DNA of 48,448 bases from Bacteroidota bacterium (GCA_029557915.1 JAKQHS010000106.1:1-48448), one strand, 5' to 3'; shown: positions 7,822-16,366, numbered from the stretch's first letter. Numbers and translations: made by a program. Notes: generated by a model not told the origin, from the sequence alone.

Positions 7822-10803
7822 CTATTTCTTATAATTACTATTAAAAAATTCCTTGTACGACTCGATGTCTTTGGTGGCGTACAATTTCCGGTAATTGGAC
7901 TGGGAGATGGGAAAAACTTCGTGGCGGATCTGGTCTGAAATAAACTGATTGGCGTTGGACTTGACGGTGTTGAAATAACGGAGGGCCTGGGTGGCGCTGT
8001 CGAATTTCCGGATCATGATGATGGGGATGGTCGCTTCCTGGTCAAGGAAGATATTGGATATCCTCAGGTCGTCGTTTTGAAAATATTTCTGGTTGAAGTC
8101 GGAGATGGAAATTTTGATGTTTGAAAGGGTGCTTTCTTTTTTGTCGTACACCACGGCGATGACGTAATGCAGTTCGTCTTCGAGAAATTCGAAGGCATTG
8201 GGATTAAAGGCTGATTTCTGAAGATCGGCGACTTCAAAGGCTTTCTCATCGCCCAGGATGTACCGGAGCATGTCTTTCGCGCGGTCCCTTTCTTCGGATT
8301 GGGGATAGCGGGCAATGAAGTCCTTAAGGGCGTTGATATAGGCGTCGCGGCCCTGGCTCCTGCCCGTACAGAGCACCTGGACCAGGGCGAATTTGGCCCG
8401 GAAGGGATTTTCCTTGAAAAGGCTGTCCACCTGCTGGATGCGGTCCATGGCCCCGTTGCATTGGCCTTCATTGAACATCTTGTAGGTCTCGTCGTAATAT
8501 TTCTGAAGTTGAGCCGCCTTGTTCTGGTTGCCGGCCATCCAGTTTGGATCGGAAAGGGATTGGGTGTATTTGCTGCCGGGGTATTCCTGTTTTAATCGGT
8601 CGAGGTATTGGCCGGCTTTCACCTGGTCCCCGTTTTGGAGACAGGCGAGATAGAGTTGATAGAGGGCATCCTGTTCCAGGTTGCATTTCGGATACCGGGT
8701 CAACAAGCCTTCGAGGACGGCAATGGCCTTGGGGTGATTTTCCAGTTTTTCCCGATACAACACGCCCAGGGCATAGGTGCTTGACCTTATCTTTTCATGC
8801 GCCAGTTCTCTGAGTTCGGGGGTATTAGGAATGTCTTTCAGAATGCTGGTCAGGTCCTCTCCGGCAGTGATCTCTTCGGTTTCTGCCGCCGGGGCCTGTT
8901 GATCCGCAGCGAGGAGGTTACCCGCGATCTTCTGGCCGATGCGCCAGTTGTCCTGCAGTTTCCGGTTGCCCCAGGTCCGTTCAAAATCCTTTATGCCTTT
9001 TTTAAGTTGTTTGTCGTCGTAGGCAAAAAAACTGCTTTTGCCCGCGCCCTGGGCCGTGGTGGCTGCGAGGTCGGCACGGTCAAAGGCATTTTTATCAAAG
9101 GTCAGGCCGGGCGTGGAGGCCACTTTTACATTTGCCGTTTTTTCCCTTTCCCTCAACATCCGCCTCGCCCACTGCTTCTGGTCTTTTTCGTCCAGGGTGC
9201 TGATATACAAAAGGCTGTCCTGGGTTTGGATGATCCCGAGGTGTTTGGCGATATCGGTCAGCGATTCACTGTACCGGCTGACTTCCGAATGACGGAGGTC
9301 TTTGGGGCTCATCACCTTGAGGGTGCTGTCGTAGTATTTTTTCGCATTCAGATAATCCTCCTCTTCATTGTACATGGAGGCCAGGAGGTAATAACTTTCC
9401 AGTTTTTGAATGGGGTCTTTGCCTTCCCCCAGGCCCGCGACGAGGTTTTCTTTGGCCAGGTCCCGCTGTCCTTCGGAAAGGTTGACGAGGGAGATGGTAT
9501 GGTAGATGGAGGTCAGATAATCCGCATTTTTTTCATCCCGGCTCAGTTTTTTCAGTTCGTCGAGCAGCTGGGCTTTATCCCTTTTGCCGGAAGCGATGGC
9601 CGACTGGGCGCCCCGGAGCCTGGCGAAAAATTCCAATTCATAACTTGGGCTGAAGTGGCGCACCTGGTCGTAGGCTTCATAGGCCATGGCTTCCTCATGC
9701 TGCAGGTCGTAGAGCTGGCCGAGTACAAAAGCGATTCTTGCCTTCCTTTTATTGGGCAGGTCTTTGGAGGCAAGGGCTTCGCGGAGATAGGGGATGGCTT
9801 CCCGGTATTCTTCCTGGCGGATGTGGTTGTATCCCTGCAAGACGGGAATTTCCGGTTTGATCTCGTCAAACAGGCCGGGATCGCCTTTTAACTGGTTGAG
9901 CAAAATGCCGGCCGCTATGCCGTTCTTCCTCATGATATAGGTTTTGGCAAGCCAAAGCTGGCCATCCTGGAGTACCGGCCGGTGTTTGCCTTTTGGGGGC
10001 CGGGGAGTACCGGTTTTTTCCTCTGTTTCTTCTTTTGCTTTTTTTAAAGCGCTTGTTTTTTTAACGGCGGAAGCTGAAGTCCCCGCAGCCCCGGTAGAGT
10101 CGGCGCTTGATTTGGGCTTGGGGGCATTCACGGCGGATTTTGCAGGGGGCGTGGTTTTGATTCCTTTTTTCCGGTCCTTGATCATTTGGGCCCGGGCTTT
10201 CGCTTTTTCTTTATTCTCCTGTTCCCTGGTTTTTATCTTTTTTTTCCTTTCTTTTTCCAGGTCTTTTTTCTGCTCTTCTCTTTCTTTTTTAGCCTCTTCC
10301 TGGGCTTTGATTTGTTCTTTGGTTTTGGCGGAGCGGGAGCCGGACTTTTTCTTTTCAATGCCTTCGTTGAGCTTATTGTAGTTCTGGACCATGTATTTAA
10401 AGGTCTCTTCGGCGGTTTCGTAATCCTGTTTGAGGTACTGGGCCTGTCCGATCAGCAGGTAGCTGTCCCCCACCCAATGGCTGGGCCGGTGCAGGTTGAT
10501 CACGGTGCTCGCTTTTTTGATGGCGATGTCGAGATTGGCCGTGGCCGCGGCGGGATTGTCCACTCCATTATATTCATAGAGCTCCAGGATCTTGCTGAAA
10601 TTGTCGCGGTATTGATTGGTTAAGGTTTCCTGGCTGAGGTCCACCAGCTCTCTTGCATTAAAATAGCCGTTATATTTGGCCGTGAGATTGTGGTAAAACA
10701 GCCCAAAACCGGAAATGTCTTTTTTGCTTTTTTGAACCGCGCAGGCGTTGGCCAAAAAGGCCAGGGCGACCAGGGACAAACGGCTAATCGGGCTCAGTTT
10801 CAT
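7822..10803 (-). CDS. porW: Type IX secretion lipoprotein PorW/SprE
   Basis: A 993-residue outer-membrane lipoprotein of the type IX secretion system, which exports proteins across the Bacteroidota outer membrane and supports gliding in some species. Lipobox LANAC puts the acylated cysteine at residue 21; the family signature LFYHNLTAKYNGYFNAREL follows at once. Tetratricopeptide-like helical repeats fill most of the protein, for example WVGDSYLLIGQAQYLKQDY and ALYQLYLACLQNGD. Residues about 149-270 are a Lys/Glu-rich, then Pro/Ala/Ser-rich insertion that breaks the repeats and is probably coiled or disordered. The ATG at 10803 is preferred because it opens the lipoprotein signal; a longer frame begins 45 bases upstream. 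Confidence 0.92.
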   Translation of the reverse strand: MKLSPISRLSLVALAFLANACAVQKSKKDISGFGLFYHNLTAKYNGYFNARELVDLSQETLTNQYRDNFSKILELYEYNGVDNPAAATANLDIAIKKASTVINLHRPSHWVGDSYLLIGQAQYLKQDYETAEETFKYMVQNYNKLNEGIEKKKSGSRSAKTKEQIKAQEEAKKEREEQKKDLEKERKKKIKTREQENKEKAKARAQMIKDRKKGIKTTPPAKSAVNAPKPKSSADSTGAAGTSASAVKKTSALKKAKEETEEKTGTPRPPKGKHRPVLQDGQLWLAKTYIMRKNGIAAGILLNQLKGDPGLFDEIKPEIPVLQGYNHIRQEEYREAIPYLREALASKDLPNKRKARIAFVLGQLYDLQHEEAMAYEAYDQVRHFSPSYELEFFARLRGAQSAIASGKRDKAQLLDELKKLSRDEKNADYLTSIYHTISLVNLSEGQRDLAKENLVAGLGEGKDPIQKLESYYLLASMYNEEEDYLNAKKYYDSTLKVMSPKDLRHSEVSRYSESLTDIAKHLGIIQTQDSLLYISTLDEKDQKQWARRMLREREKTANVKVASTPGLTFDKNAFDRADLAATTAQGAGKSSFFAYDDKQLKKGIKDFERTWGNRKLQDNWRIGQKIAGNLLAADQQAPAAETEEITAGEDLTSILKDIPNTPELRELAHEKIRSSTYALGVLYREKLENHPKAIAVLEGLLTRYPKCNLEQDALYQLYLACLQNGDQVKAGQYLDRLKQEYPGSKYTQSLSDPNWMAGNQNKAAQLQKYYDETYKMFNEGQCNGAMDRIQQVDSLFKENPFRAKFALVQVLCTGRSQGRDAYINALKDFIARYPQSEERDRAKDMLRYILGDEKAFEVADLQKSAFNPNAFEFLEDELHYVIAVVYDKKESTLSNIKISISDFNQKYFQNDDLRISNIFLDQEATIPIIMIRKFDSATQALRYFNTVKSNANQFISDQIRHEVFPISQSNYRKLYATKDIESYKEFFNSNYKK

Positions 10804-10845
10804 AAAAGGAATGGATGAATGGTCCTGTATTAAACCAATAATCGG

Positions 10846-10876
10846 CAAATTTATTTTATTTTTTGGAGTAAATCAA
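10846..10876 (-). promoter_or_regulatory. Bacteroidota-type promoter for porW
   Basis: On the minus strand TTG (plus positions 10874-10876) is followed after exactly 20 bases by TAAATTTG (10846-10853), matching the -33/-7 pattern of Bacteroidota sigma-A promoters. The porW ATG follows after a leader of about 40 bases. Confidence 0.7.
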
Positions 10877-10883
10877 CCGCTTC

Positions 10884-11762
10884 ATGCAAAAGACACTGAT
10901 ACAAAGAGTTTTACATAGAATAAAAACTCCTTATAGGATGGTCATTCTCAACCACGAGACTTATAAGGAGGTGGGCTCCTACCAACTCAACCTGCTGAAT
11001 GTATATGTCCTGCTCAGCATGCTGATGGTCGTCGGGGCCCTGCTGGTCACCCTGCTTTTATTTTTTACTCCCATGAAAAGGCTGATCCCCGGCTTCGCCT
11101 CGGAGAGTTCGGGCGATTACATCGAATTATACAAAAAAGTGGAAAGGATGGAAACGGAAATCGGAGCCCAGCAGCTTTATATCAGCAAAATGCAGAAGCT
11201 GATCAACGGGGAAGTGGAGATCCCTAATCCGGACCAATATAAAAGTGAAATCAAAGCCCTTCCGGCCAATCAAACCCCGGTACCCAAAAGTGAAGAAGAA
11301 ATGGCCCTTGAAGACGAGCAGCTGCTTGAAAACCAGATCGCCAATGTAAAAAACACCAACTTGTCCAATGTGAGCCGGTCACTGCCCATTGAACAGCTCT
11401 TTTTTATCGCTCCGGTGGTCGGGGAGGTCAGTGAAAAAATGTCCAGTCAGAAAAGCCACCTGGGTATAGACATCATCGTTCCCAAAAACACCGAGGTGAA
11501 GGCGACCATGGATGGCAATATCATTGCCGCAGACTGGACCCAGGAGACCGGAAACAGCCTGGTGATCCAGCACCCGAATGAGATCATCAGCGTGTACCGG
11601 CACAACAATAAACTGCTGAAAAAAGCAGGGGATTATGTAAAGGCCGGGGAGGCCGTTGCCATTGCCGGCAACAGCGGCGACCTAACCAGCGGGCCGCACC
11701 TGCACTTTGAACTGTGGTACCGGGGCAAAGCCGTGAACCCCGAGGACCATATAAAATTTTAA
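10884..11762 (+). CDS. M23 family peptidoglycan endopeptidase
   Basis: A 292-residue inner-membrane-anchored protein with one transmembrane helix (about 38-62), a predicted coiled coil (about 75-110) and a C-terminal LytM/M23 domain. Zinc ligands are intact: His192 and Asp196 in HLGID and the HLH pair His272/His274 in GPHLHFELW. Members cut peptide cross-links of the cell wall or, as coiled-coil proteins, regulate such enzymes; here the full ligand set argues for an active hydrolase. It is divergent from porW with only 80 bases between the start codons, and the HAD gene follows 41 bases after its stop. Confidence 0.92.
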   Translation: MQKTLIQRVLHRIKTPYRMVILNHETYKEVGSYQLNLLNVYVLLSMLMVVGALLVTLLLFFTPMKRLIPGFASESSGDYIELYKKVERMETEIGAQQLYISKMQKLINGEVEIPNPDQYKSEIKALPANQTPVPKSEEEMALEDEQLLENQIANVKNTNLSNVSRSLPIEQLFFIAPVVGEVSEKMSSQKSHLGIDIIVPKNTEVKATMDGNIIAADWTQETGNSLVIQHPNEIISVYRHNNKLLKKAGDYVKAGEAVAIAGNSGDLTSGPHLHFELWYRGKAVNPEDHIKF

Positions 11763-11772
11763 GAATTCAGGT

Positions 11773-11780
11773 TACCTTTG
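11773..11780 (+). promoter_or_regulatory. -7 element TACCTTTG for the HAD gene
   Basis: TACCTTTG fits TAnnTTTG and stands 23 bases before the ATG at 11804, just after the stop of the M23 gene. No clear -33 partner is visible. Confidence 0.55.
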
Positions 11781-11803
11781 CGCCTCATTTTTATTACCGA
11801 TTC

Positions 11804-12238
11804 ATGGATGACAATCAAGCGCCCGGGCTAAAAAAAATTTACGATGAAAAGGGGAACGCCCTGAGTCCGATTCTGCCGGAAGGGGTAAAAAATTTCCTCA
11901 TCGATATCGACGGCACCATTTGTGACGATGTTCCCAATGAAGAGCCCGAACGCATGCGTCATGTAGCGCCCTATCCCGATGCGCTCGAAATCATCAACAA
12001 ATGGTACGACCAGGGCCATATCATCTATTATTTCACTTCCCGCACCGAAGAGCACCGGCAGATCACCGAAGAATGGCTTCGCAAACACGGTTTTAAATAT
12101 CACGGCATGCTCATGGGTAAACCGCGCGGAGGCAACTACCACTGGATCGACAATCATATTGTGCGCGCCACGCGCTTCAAAGGCAAGTTTACCGAGCTGA
12201 TCATCGAGACGAAGGAAATAGAGGTGTTTAAGGATTAG
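11804..12238 (+). CDS. Small HAD superfamily phosphatase-like protein
   Basis: A 144-residue cytoplasmic HAD-fold protein. Motif I is FLIDIDGTIC with Asp34 and Asp36, motif II is YYFTSRTEEH with Thr78/Ser79, and the late KPRGGNYHWIDNH supplies Lys106 and Asp116. There is no large cap domain, so it is a minimal HAD similar to short phosphatases acting on proteins or exposed phosphates. The substrate is unknown. The ATG at 11804 is chosen because it follows a TAnnTTTG element and starts the conserved region; an open frame reaches upstream into the M23 gene. The stop codon TAG merges directly into a GGTTRA hexamer array. Confidence 0.8.
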   Translation: MDDNQAPGLKKIYDEKGNALSPILPEGVKNFLIDIDGTICDDVPNEEPERMRHVAPYPDALEIINKWYDQGHIIYYFTSRTEEHRQITEEWLRKHGFKYHGMLMGKPRGGNYHWIDNHIVRATRFKGKFTELIIETKEIEVFKD

Positions 12239-12330
12239 GTTGAGGTTGAGGTTGAGGTTAAGGTTGAGGTTAAGGTTAAGGTTGAGACCACCATCCACCA
12301 CCCACCACTCACCATTCGCCACCCACCCTT
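12238..12330. repeat. Telomere-like GGTTRA hexamer array joined to a CACCANY heptamer array
   Basis: Eight perfect-register hexamers GGTTGA/GGTTAA occupy 12238-12285, starting on the last base of the HAD stop codon. They are followed by six heptamers of CACCANY type at 12289-12330. The hexamer family recurs at 24551-24653 and 26929-27006. Confidence 0.9.
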
Positions 12331-12331
12331 C

Positions 12332-12362
12332 TTGTTTTTCCTTCCATCTCCACCTATATTTG
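12332..12362 (+). promoter_or_regulatory. Bacteroidota-type promoter for the SRPBCC gene
   Basis: TTG at 12332-12334, then exactly 20 bases, then TATATTTG at 12355-12362. The ATG at 12368 is only five bases beyond the -7 element, so the transcript would be leaderless or nearly so. Confidence 0.7.
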
Positions 12363-12367
12363 TTTAC

Positions 12368-12880
12368 ATGCAATACGACTGGACCACCTTCACCAAGCGC
12401 ATTCCCGTGCATGCCCCGCTTGCGGATGTTTATACCGCCTGGGCCACGCGGGATGGCATTGAATCCTGGTTTTTACGGACCTCCTTGTTTACCCGGGCCG
12501 ATGGCGAGGAACGGGGTCCCCATGATTACATCCAGCTGGGGGACAATTATACCTGGCGGTGGCACGGTTGGGGCGATGAAGTGACCCATTACGGCAATAT
12601 TCTCGATGCCAACGGCCAGGACCGCCTCGCCTTTACTTTTGATGCGGGCAATAAATCCAACGACATGCAGGTCAGGGTGGACCTCAGCCGGGAGAAAGGG
12701 CAGACCATCGTGGAACTGACCCAATACCATATTCCCACGGATGAGGAATCCAAATTCATGTATCACCTCGGTTGCATGGAGGGATGGACCTTTTATCTGG
12801 CCAACCTGAAGTCCATTTTGGAGGGAGGGATCGATCTGAGGAACAAGGATGTGGAGATCAAGAAGGTGATCAATTCATAA
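12368..12880 (+). CDS. SRPBCC/AHSA1-like START-fold protein
   Basis: A 170-residue cytoplasmic protein of the SRPBCC fold (Activator of Hsp90 ATPase homologue 1-like group), which forms a deep hydrophobic pocket for ligands. The pattern is typical: KRIPVHAPLADVYTAWATRDGIESWF at the start, a WHGWGDEVTHYG central strand region, and a long C-terminal helix beginning HLGCMEGWTFYLANLKSIL. The ligand is unknown. The ATG at 12368 is supported by the strong promoter just before it; an upstream in-frame start at 12332 would translate the promoter. It stands alone, with the unknown gene at 12914-13294 on the opposite strand. Confidence 0.85.
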   Translation: MQYDWTTFTKRIPVHAPLADVYTAWATRDGIESWFLRTSLFTRADGEERGPHDYIQLGDNYTWRWHGWGDEVTHYGNILDANGQDRLAFTFDAGNKSNDMQVRVDLSREKGQTIVELTQYHIPTDEESKFMYHLGCMEGWTFYLANLKSILEGGIDLRNKDVEIKKVINS

Positions 12881-12913
12881 GGGAATCCCCTGCGCAGGAC
12901 CGGGCCTTTTGTT

Positions 12914-13294
12914 TTAATAAACGCTGTTCCAGTATGCCCGCTCTTCATCATTCAGTTGATCATACCCTTTGCGGGCCAGGGCGGAGAGCATTTGCTGGTG
13001 TTTGCTCCTGAATTGCCGGAGTTTTTCCTCTTTTGCCGGATCGGGTAATGGTTCAGGATCAAGCCTTATAAATTTTCGCCCTTCCATCTGAACCGGGCTT
13101 TTCCCAAATCGTCGGATCAGGATGGGGTGGAGGGCGATCAGGTCCAGGGCCTGGTCATGAGAATGTGGGCCTCCGGTTTCCCGGGCTTCCTGGACTATAT
13201 GCCGCAAGGCTTCATCGGAATGGGATGAAAAGGATTCGGTTCGCATCTTAATTTGTTCCGCGTCCGTGGTCCGTTCGAGATAAGAATAAGTCAT
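12914..13294 (-). CDS. Unrecognised 126-residue protein
   Basis: I do not recognise a family. The protein is charged and probably helical, with no signal peptide or membrane segment. Codon use (GAA, CTG, ATC, GCC preferred) resembles the neighbours, which supports a real gene. A central stretch DLIALHPILIRRFGKSPVQ looks like a folded core, and the C-terminus KGYDQLNDEERAYWNSV resembles the short helical tail of some Bacteroidota proteins that end in GYxxLxxEE. The ATG at 13294 is preferred; a TTG eight codons upstream would add a short tail. It converges with the SRPBCC gene with 33 bases between the stops. Confidence 0.6.
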   Translation of the reverse strand: MTYSYLERTTDAEQIKMRTESFSSHSDEALRHIVQEARETGGPHSHDQALDLIALHPILIRRFGKSPVQMEGRKFIRLDPEPLPDPAKEEKLRQFRSKHQQMLSALARKGYDQLNDEERAYWNSVY

Positions 13295-13717
13295 GAAGAT
13301 CGTATATTGAGATTGCAATTTAGAGGCTGAAACAGCTCTGTTTGCCCGCCACCCTGCATTTATAAAAGTTTTAACACCCTTTACACTCCTGAAGTATCCT
13401 GGTCACAGGGGAATGCAAAAATCCAAAGTTCATTATCCTGGTAAGCGTTGAAAGCCTGGTTTTTACCAAGGATTAGGACTGAAGAGTTTATTTGGCCGAG
13501 GCTGGATTCCACCATCAGGTGAAACCAAAAAGGAATTGCTTTTTAATTATAAATTCAAAGATGGGGACTCCTTCATTAATTAAAAAGAAGCCCGGCTTAC
13601 ATAAAAAAAACATGGTATTCCGTTTTAATGGAGTGACTTTTTACCTGCTGCTTACACCTGCTTCAGGCAGGGATCGCACCTAAAACATTTGAAAGAACTT
13701 TTAAAAATTCACGCCTT
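13295..13717. other. AT-rich intergenic stretch without a convincing gene
   Basis: About 420 bases separate the unknown protein from the protease-nuclease gene. The only plus-strand frame of note runs to 13683 and would give about 40 residues from the ATG at 13561; it has no recognisable features. I see no clear -7 element, riboswitch or terminator. The sequence is more AT-rich than the genes to the left. Confidence 0.5.
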
Positions 13718-15589
13718 ATGAATCGCTTGAAAGCCATCGCCAGGGGAGAAGAAAACCTTTTAAAGGAAATGAAGGAACTGCTGAATTCCGGCCAAAATCT
13801 GCCCACCGCGACCCGGGGGAATATTGACTCCAAACTGGTCAGGGCCGTGATCCAAGATTTTGATAAGGCGGACCATTTGCCCCAGGTGGAGGCCGTCGTA
13901 GTGCCTTATATGCGACCCGTTCTTTTTGTAAAAAACGGCAAAATTGAATTGCCGGAATCCAATGAACTCAAAGACCGGATGATCAAATACCGGCCGATCG
14001 TCGAACGGCCCTTAAAATCCGTGGGCCGCATTGAGCTTAAAAATCACCAGTTTAAAAATATCGGGACCGGGTGGCTGGTTTCCGATGAGGTGGTAGTTAC
14101 CAACCGCCATGTGGCCGAAGTTTTTGCCGTCAAGTCAAAGCCGACGGCACTGGGCGCGTCCTTCAAGCCCAATTTCATCGGCGACCCCATTCAGGCAGTT
14201 ATTGATTTTAAGGAGGAGTACGCCTTAAATACCCCGGCCAAAAACCAATTCGAGATCCGGATTGAAAAAGTATTGTTTTTGGCAGACAGCATCAAAGGGG
14301 CGCCGGATATCGCTTTATTAAAGATTAAAAAATCGAACCGTCTTCCCGACCCTATTCCTTTTATCTCAAATAAATTGAGGGTCAACCAATTCATCGGGGT
14401 GGTCGGTTACCCATTCCAGGATCCGAGGGGCGTGACGGATCCTGAAATGGAACGCCGCATTTTCGGCAATGTGTTCGGAGTTAAAAGATATGCCCCGGGT
14501 CAGATCATCGGCAATCCCAGGAGCAAGTGGTATTTTCTGCACGACGCATCCACCCTGGGTGGGAATTCAGGTTCCCTGGTCCAGGATATGGAAACGGGCG
14601 GAGCCATAGGCCTTCACTTTGGTGGATTGTTGCTGGAGGCGAACTATGCCGTGAAAGGAGCGGAAATACTGGAAACCCTGGCCAAATTAAATATTAAGAA
14701 CTTTCATGCGTTCAGCGACCAGGGTTCTAAAGTCCTGGTGGAGCACGGCTTTGTACAGGAGAAGGCTTTTCCCGTGAAGGAATACTCCGACCGGAAGGGA
14801 TATGAATTGAATTTCCTGGACGGTAATAGGGTCTCTTTGCCCACGGTGAAAACCAGATCCGATATTTTAAAATTTGGTAAGAATAAGAAGGAATCGGTGA
14901 TCAAATACACCCATTTTTCAGTGCTTATGAGCAAATCCAGGCGCCTGTGTTTCTATAGCGCGGTAAATATTGACGGCAAGCAGTATGTCCGCTTGAAGCG
15001 ACCCGGCTGGAGGTATGATTCCCGGATCCCAAAGGGGGCACAGATCATGAACGAATGTTATGGTGACGCCCCCAGGTTTTCCCGCGGACATATGACCCGC
15101 AGGGAGGATCCCAACTGGGGGCCCCTGGCCAGTGCAGGAAACGAAGATTCCATGCACGTCACCAATGTGGTGCCGCAGATGCAACCCTTTAATGGCGGAG
15201 TATGGCTGACTTTGGAGAACTATGCCCTCGAGAATTCTAAGCAGGACAAGCAAAAAATTTCGGTGTTTACAGGGCCGTTTTTTCATGACAATGATCCGGT
15301 CCGGGATGGGGTCAGGATTCCGGTGGCTTTCTGGAAAGTGATTGCCTTCATCCACGATGATACCGGCAAACTCTGCGCTACGGGTTACACCATTTCCCAG
15401 GAAGATTATTTGAATATGGAAGAGTTTATTTTCGGGGAATTTCAGACTTACCAGGTGCCCATCCGCTGGATCGAAAAGAAGGCCGGTATTTCTTTTGGTA
15501 AGCTCAGGACCATTGACCCCCTGGCGGCCGATGTTTTTGAGAGTATTCCTTCTCCTTTGCAGTCGCTGAGGCAGATCCGGTTTTATTAA
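13718..15589 (+). CDS. Trypsin-like protease fused to DNA/RNA non-specific endonuclease
   Basis: A 623-residue protein without signal peptide, so probably cytoplasmic. Residues about 1-100 are a charged helical N-terminus of unknown type. Residues about 105-330 form a trypsin-like serine protease with His131 (TNRHVAEV), Asp197 (PDIALLKI) and Ser284 (GGNSGSLV). Residues about 390-600 form a NUC1-type endonuclease of the beta-beta-alpha metal fold, with SRGHMTRRE (general base His458), metal-binding Asn483 (HVTNVVPQ) and WLTLEN with Trp496 and Glu500. All catalytic residues are intact in both halves. Fusions of a protease to a nuclease suggest a self-controlled or conflict effector, but this is inference. 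A small membrane protein follows 76 bases later. Confidence 0.9.
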   Translation: MNRLKAIARGEENLLKEMKELLNSGQNLPTATRGNIDSKLVRAVIQDFDKADHLPQVEAVVVPYMRPVLFVKNGKIELPESNELKDRMIKYRPIVERPLKSVGRIELKNHQFKNIGTGWLVSDEVVVTNRHVAEVFAVKSKPTALGASFKPNFIGDPIQAVIDFKEEYALNTPAKNQFEIRIEKVLFLADSIKGAPDIALLKIKKSNRLPDPIPFISNKLRVNQFIGVVGYPFQDPRGVTDPEMERRIFGNVFGVKRYAPGQIIGNPRSKWYFLHDASTLGGNSGSLVQDMETGGAIGLHFGGLLLEANYAVKGAEILETLAKLNIKNFHAFSDQGSKVLVEHGFVQEKAFPVKEYSDRKGYELNFLDGNRVSLPTVKTRSDILKFGKNKKESVIKYTHFSVLMSKSRRLCFYSAVNIDGKQYVRLKRPGWRYDSRIPKGAQIMNECYGDAPRFSRGHMTRREDPNWGPLASAGNEDSMHVTNVVPQMQPFNGGVWLTLENYALENSKQDKQKISVFTGPFFHDNDPVRDGVRIPVAFWKVIAFIHDDTGKLCATGYTISQEDYLNMEEFIFGEFQTYQVPIRWIEKKAGISFGKLRTIDPLAADVFESIPSPLQSLRQIRFY

Positions 15590-15665
15590 TTTTGAGTTTG
15601 TTCTTGTTGGGTTAAAAATAAGAAGATAAAAAAAATTTAACTATTGTTTGAATTCATTTCCTAAT

Positions 15666-15959
15666 ATGGAAGAAGCACAGTATCAGAAAAAATCATTACA
15701 ATTTACAAATTTAAAAAGTTATACAACCACCGTATTTCTATTTATGTATGTGATTTATGGCGCTAATAAACACATCATTAAATTAGATATTATTTACCTT
15801 GGGATCCTATTTGCAGCAATCATTAATCTGGGTTTAAGTTTTTATATGCTTCGGCTGAATTCTGCCCTCAGGGATATAAACTATAGTAAAAATACATGGC
15901 GTATTATGGCTGCAATCGTTTTTAACGGGCTAATGATTTTTTTAGCTTATTATAGCTGA
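15666..15959 (+). CDS. Small three-helix membrane protein
   Basis: A 97-residue protein with three likely transmembrane segments at about 20-35, 43-63 and 79-96, and no recognised family. The gene is distinctly AT-rich compared with the bulk of the window. It begins 76 bases after the protease-nuclease gene on the same strand, so the two may be cotranscribed. A role as membrane partner, target or immunity protein for the nuclease is possible but unsupported by motif. The ATG at 15666 is chosen; a TTG six codons earlier is the alternative. Confidence 0.6.
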   Translation: MEEAQYQKKSLQFTNLKSYTTTVFLFMYVIYGANKHIIKLDIIYLGILFAAIINLGLSFYMLRLNSALRDINYSKNTWRIMAAIVFNGLMIFLAYYS

Positions 15960-16111
15960 GCTTGAAGAAGGGGATTTTCATTTCAATTAAATGGGTAGAA
16001 CATTCCCTGCACCCGTTTGGATCGGATATGGTATTCAAGATTATTTATGTCCAGCTTTATGTCCGGTTTATTTGTTTTGGATCCTTCCGATTATCAGGTA
16101 GTATTTTTAAA

Positions 16112-16156
16112 GCCCAAATAAAAATGGCCTGATAAAATTCTGTTTATCAAGCCATT
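16112..16156 (-). terminator. Intrinsic terminator of the tRNA gene
   Basis: Arms at 16123-16136 and 16143-16156 pair over 14 positions with one mismatch around the loop ATTCTG. On the minus strand the hairpin is followed by TTTTTATTTGG, a T-tract in the direction of tRNA transcription. The tRNA 3' end is seven bases upstream. Confidence 0.75.
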
Positions 16157-16162
16157 ACAATG

Positions 16163-16236
16163 TGGGCCCACTAGGACTTGAACCTAGGACCTATTGATTA
16201 TGAGTCAAGTGCTCTAACCGACTGAGCTATGGGCCC
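16163..16236 (-). tRNA. tRNA with anticodon CAU (elongator Met or Ile2)
   Basis: The minus strand folds into a complete 74-base cloverleaf: acceptor stem GGGCCCA/TGGGCCC, D arm GCTC/GAGC, anticodon loop CTCATAA giving CAU at positions 34-36, and T arm with GGTTCAAGTCC. The discriminator base is A and CCA is not encoded. The outermost anticodon-stem pair is a C-T mismatch. Initiator tRNA is unlikely because the three G-C pairs typical of its anticodon stem are absent. Elongator methionine and lysidine-modified isoleucine cannot be told apart with confidence here. Confidence 0.9.
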
Positions 16237-16313
16237 GTTTGGAGCTGCAAATATAGATCAAAGCTGGTGAAAGAAAGTGGAAAATGAAACCGAAGGTGGG
16301 TTTATCAACACGA

Positions 16314-16366
16314 GGAAGAGGAGTCCAGAGCTGCAAGCTCCCGGAGAATCCTCTTCCGTGGAATTC
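16314..16366. repeat. Nested inverted repeat ending in CTTCCGTGGAATTC
   Basis: GGAAGAGGA (16314-16322) pairs with TCCTCTTCC (16349-16357), and inside it GAGCT (16328-16332) pairs with AGCTC (16336-16340). The motif CTTCCGTGGAATTC at the right edge is echoed by CTTCCGTGAATTC and CCCGTGGAATTC upstream of the M14 peptidase (45421-45450), which suggests a dispersed intergenic element. Confidence 0.55.

Noticed and set aside
13492-13683. A possible 63-residue gene before the protease-nuclease
   Set aside because: It begins at a TTG, has no ATG until 13561, no family features and no promoter.
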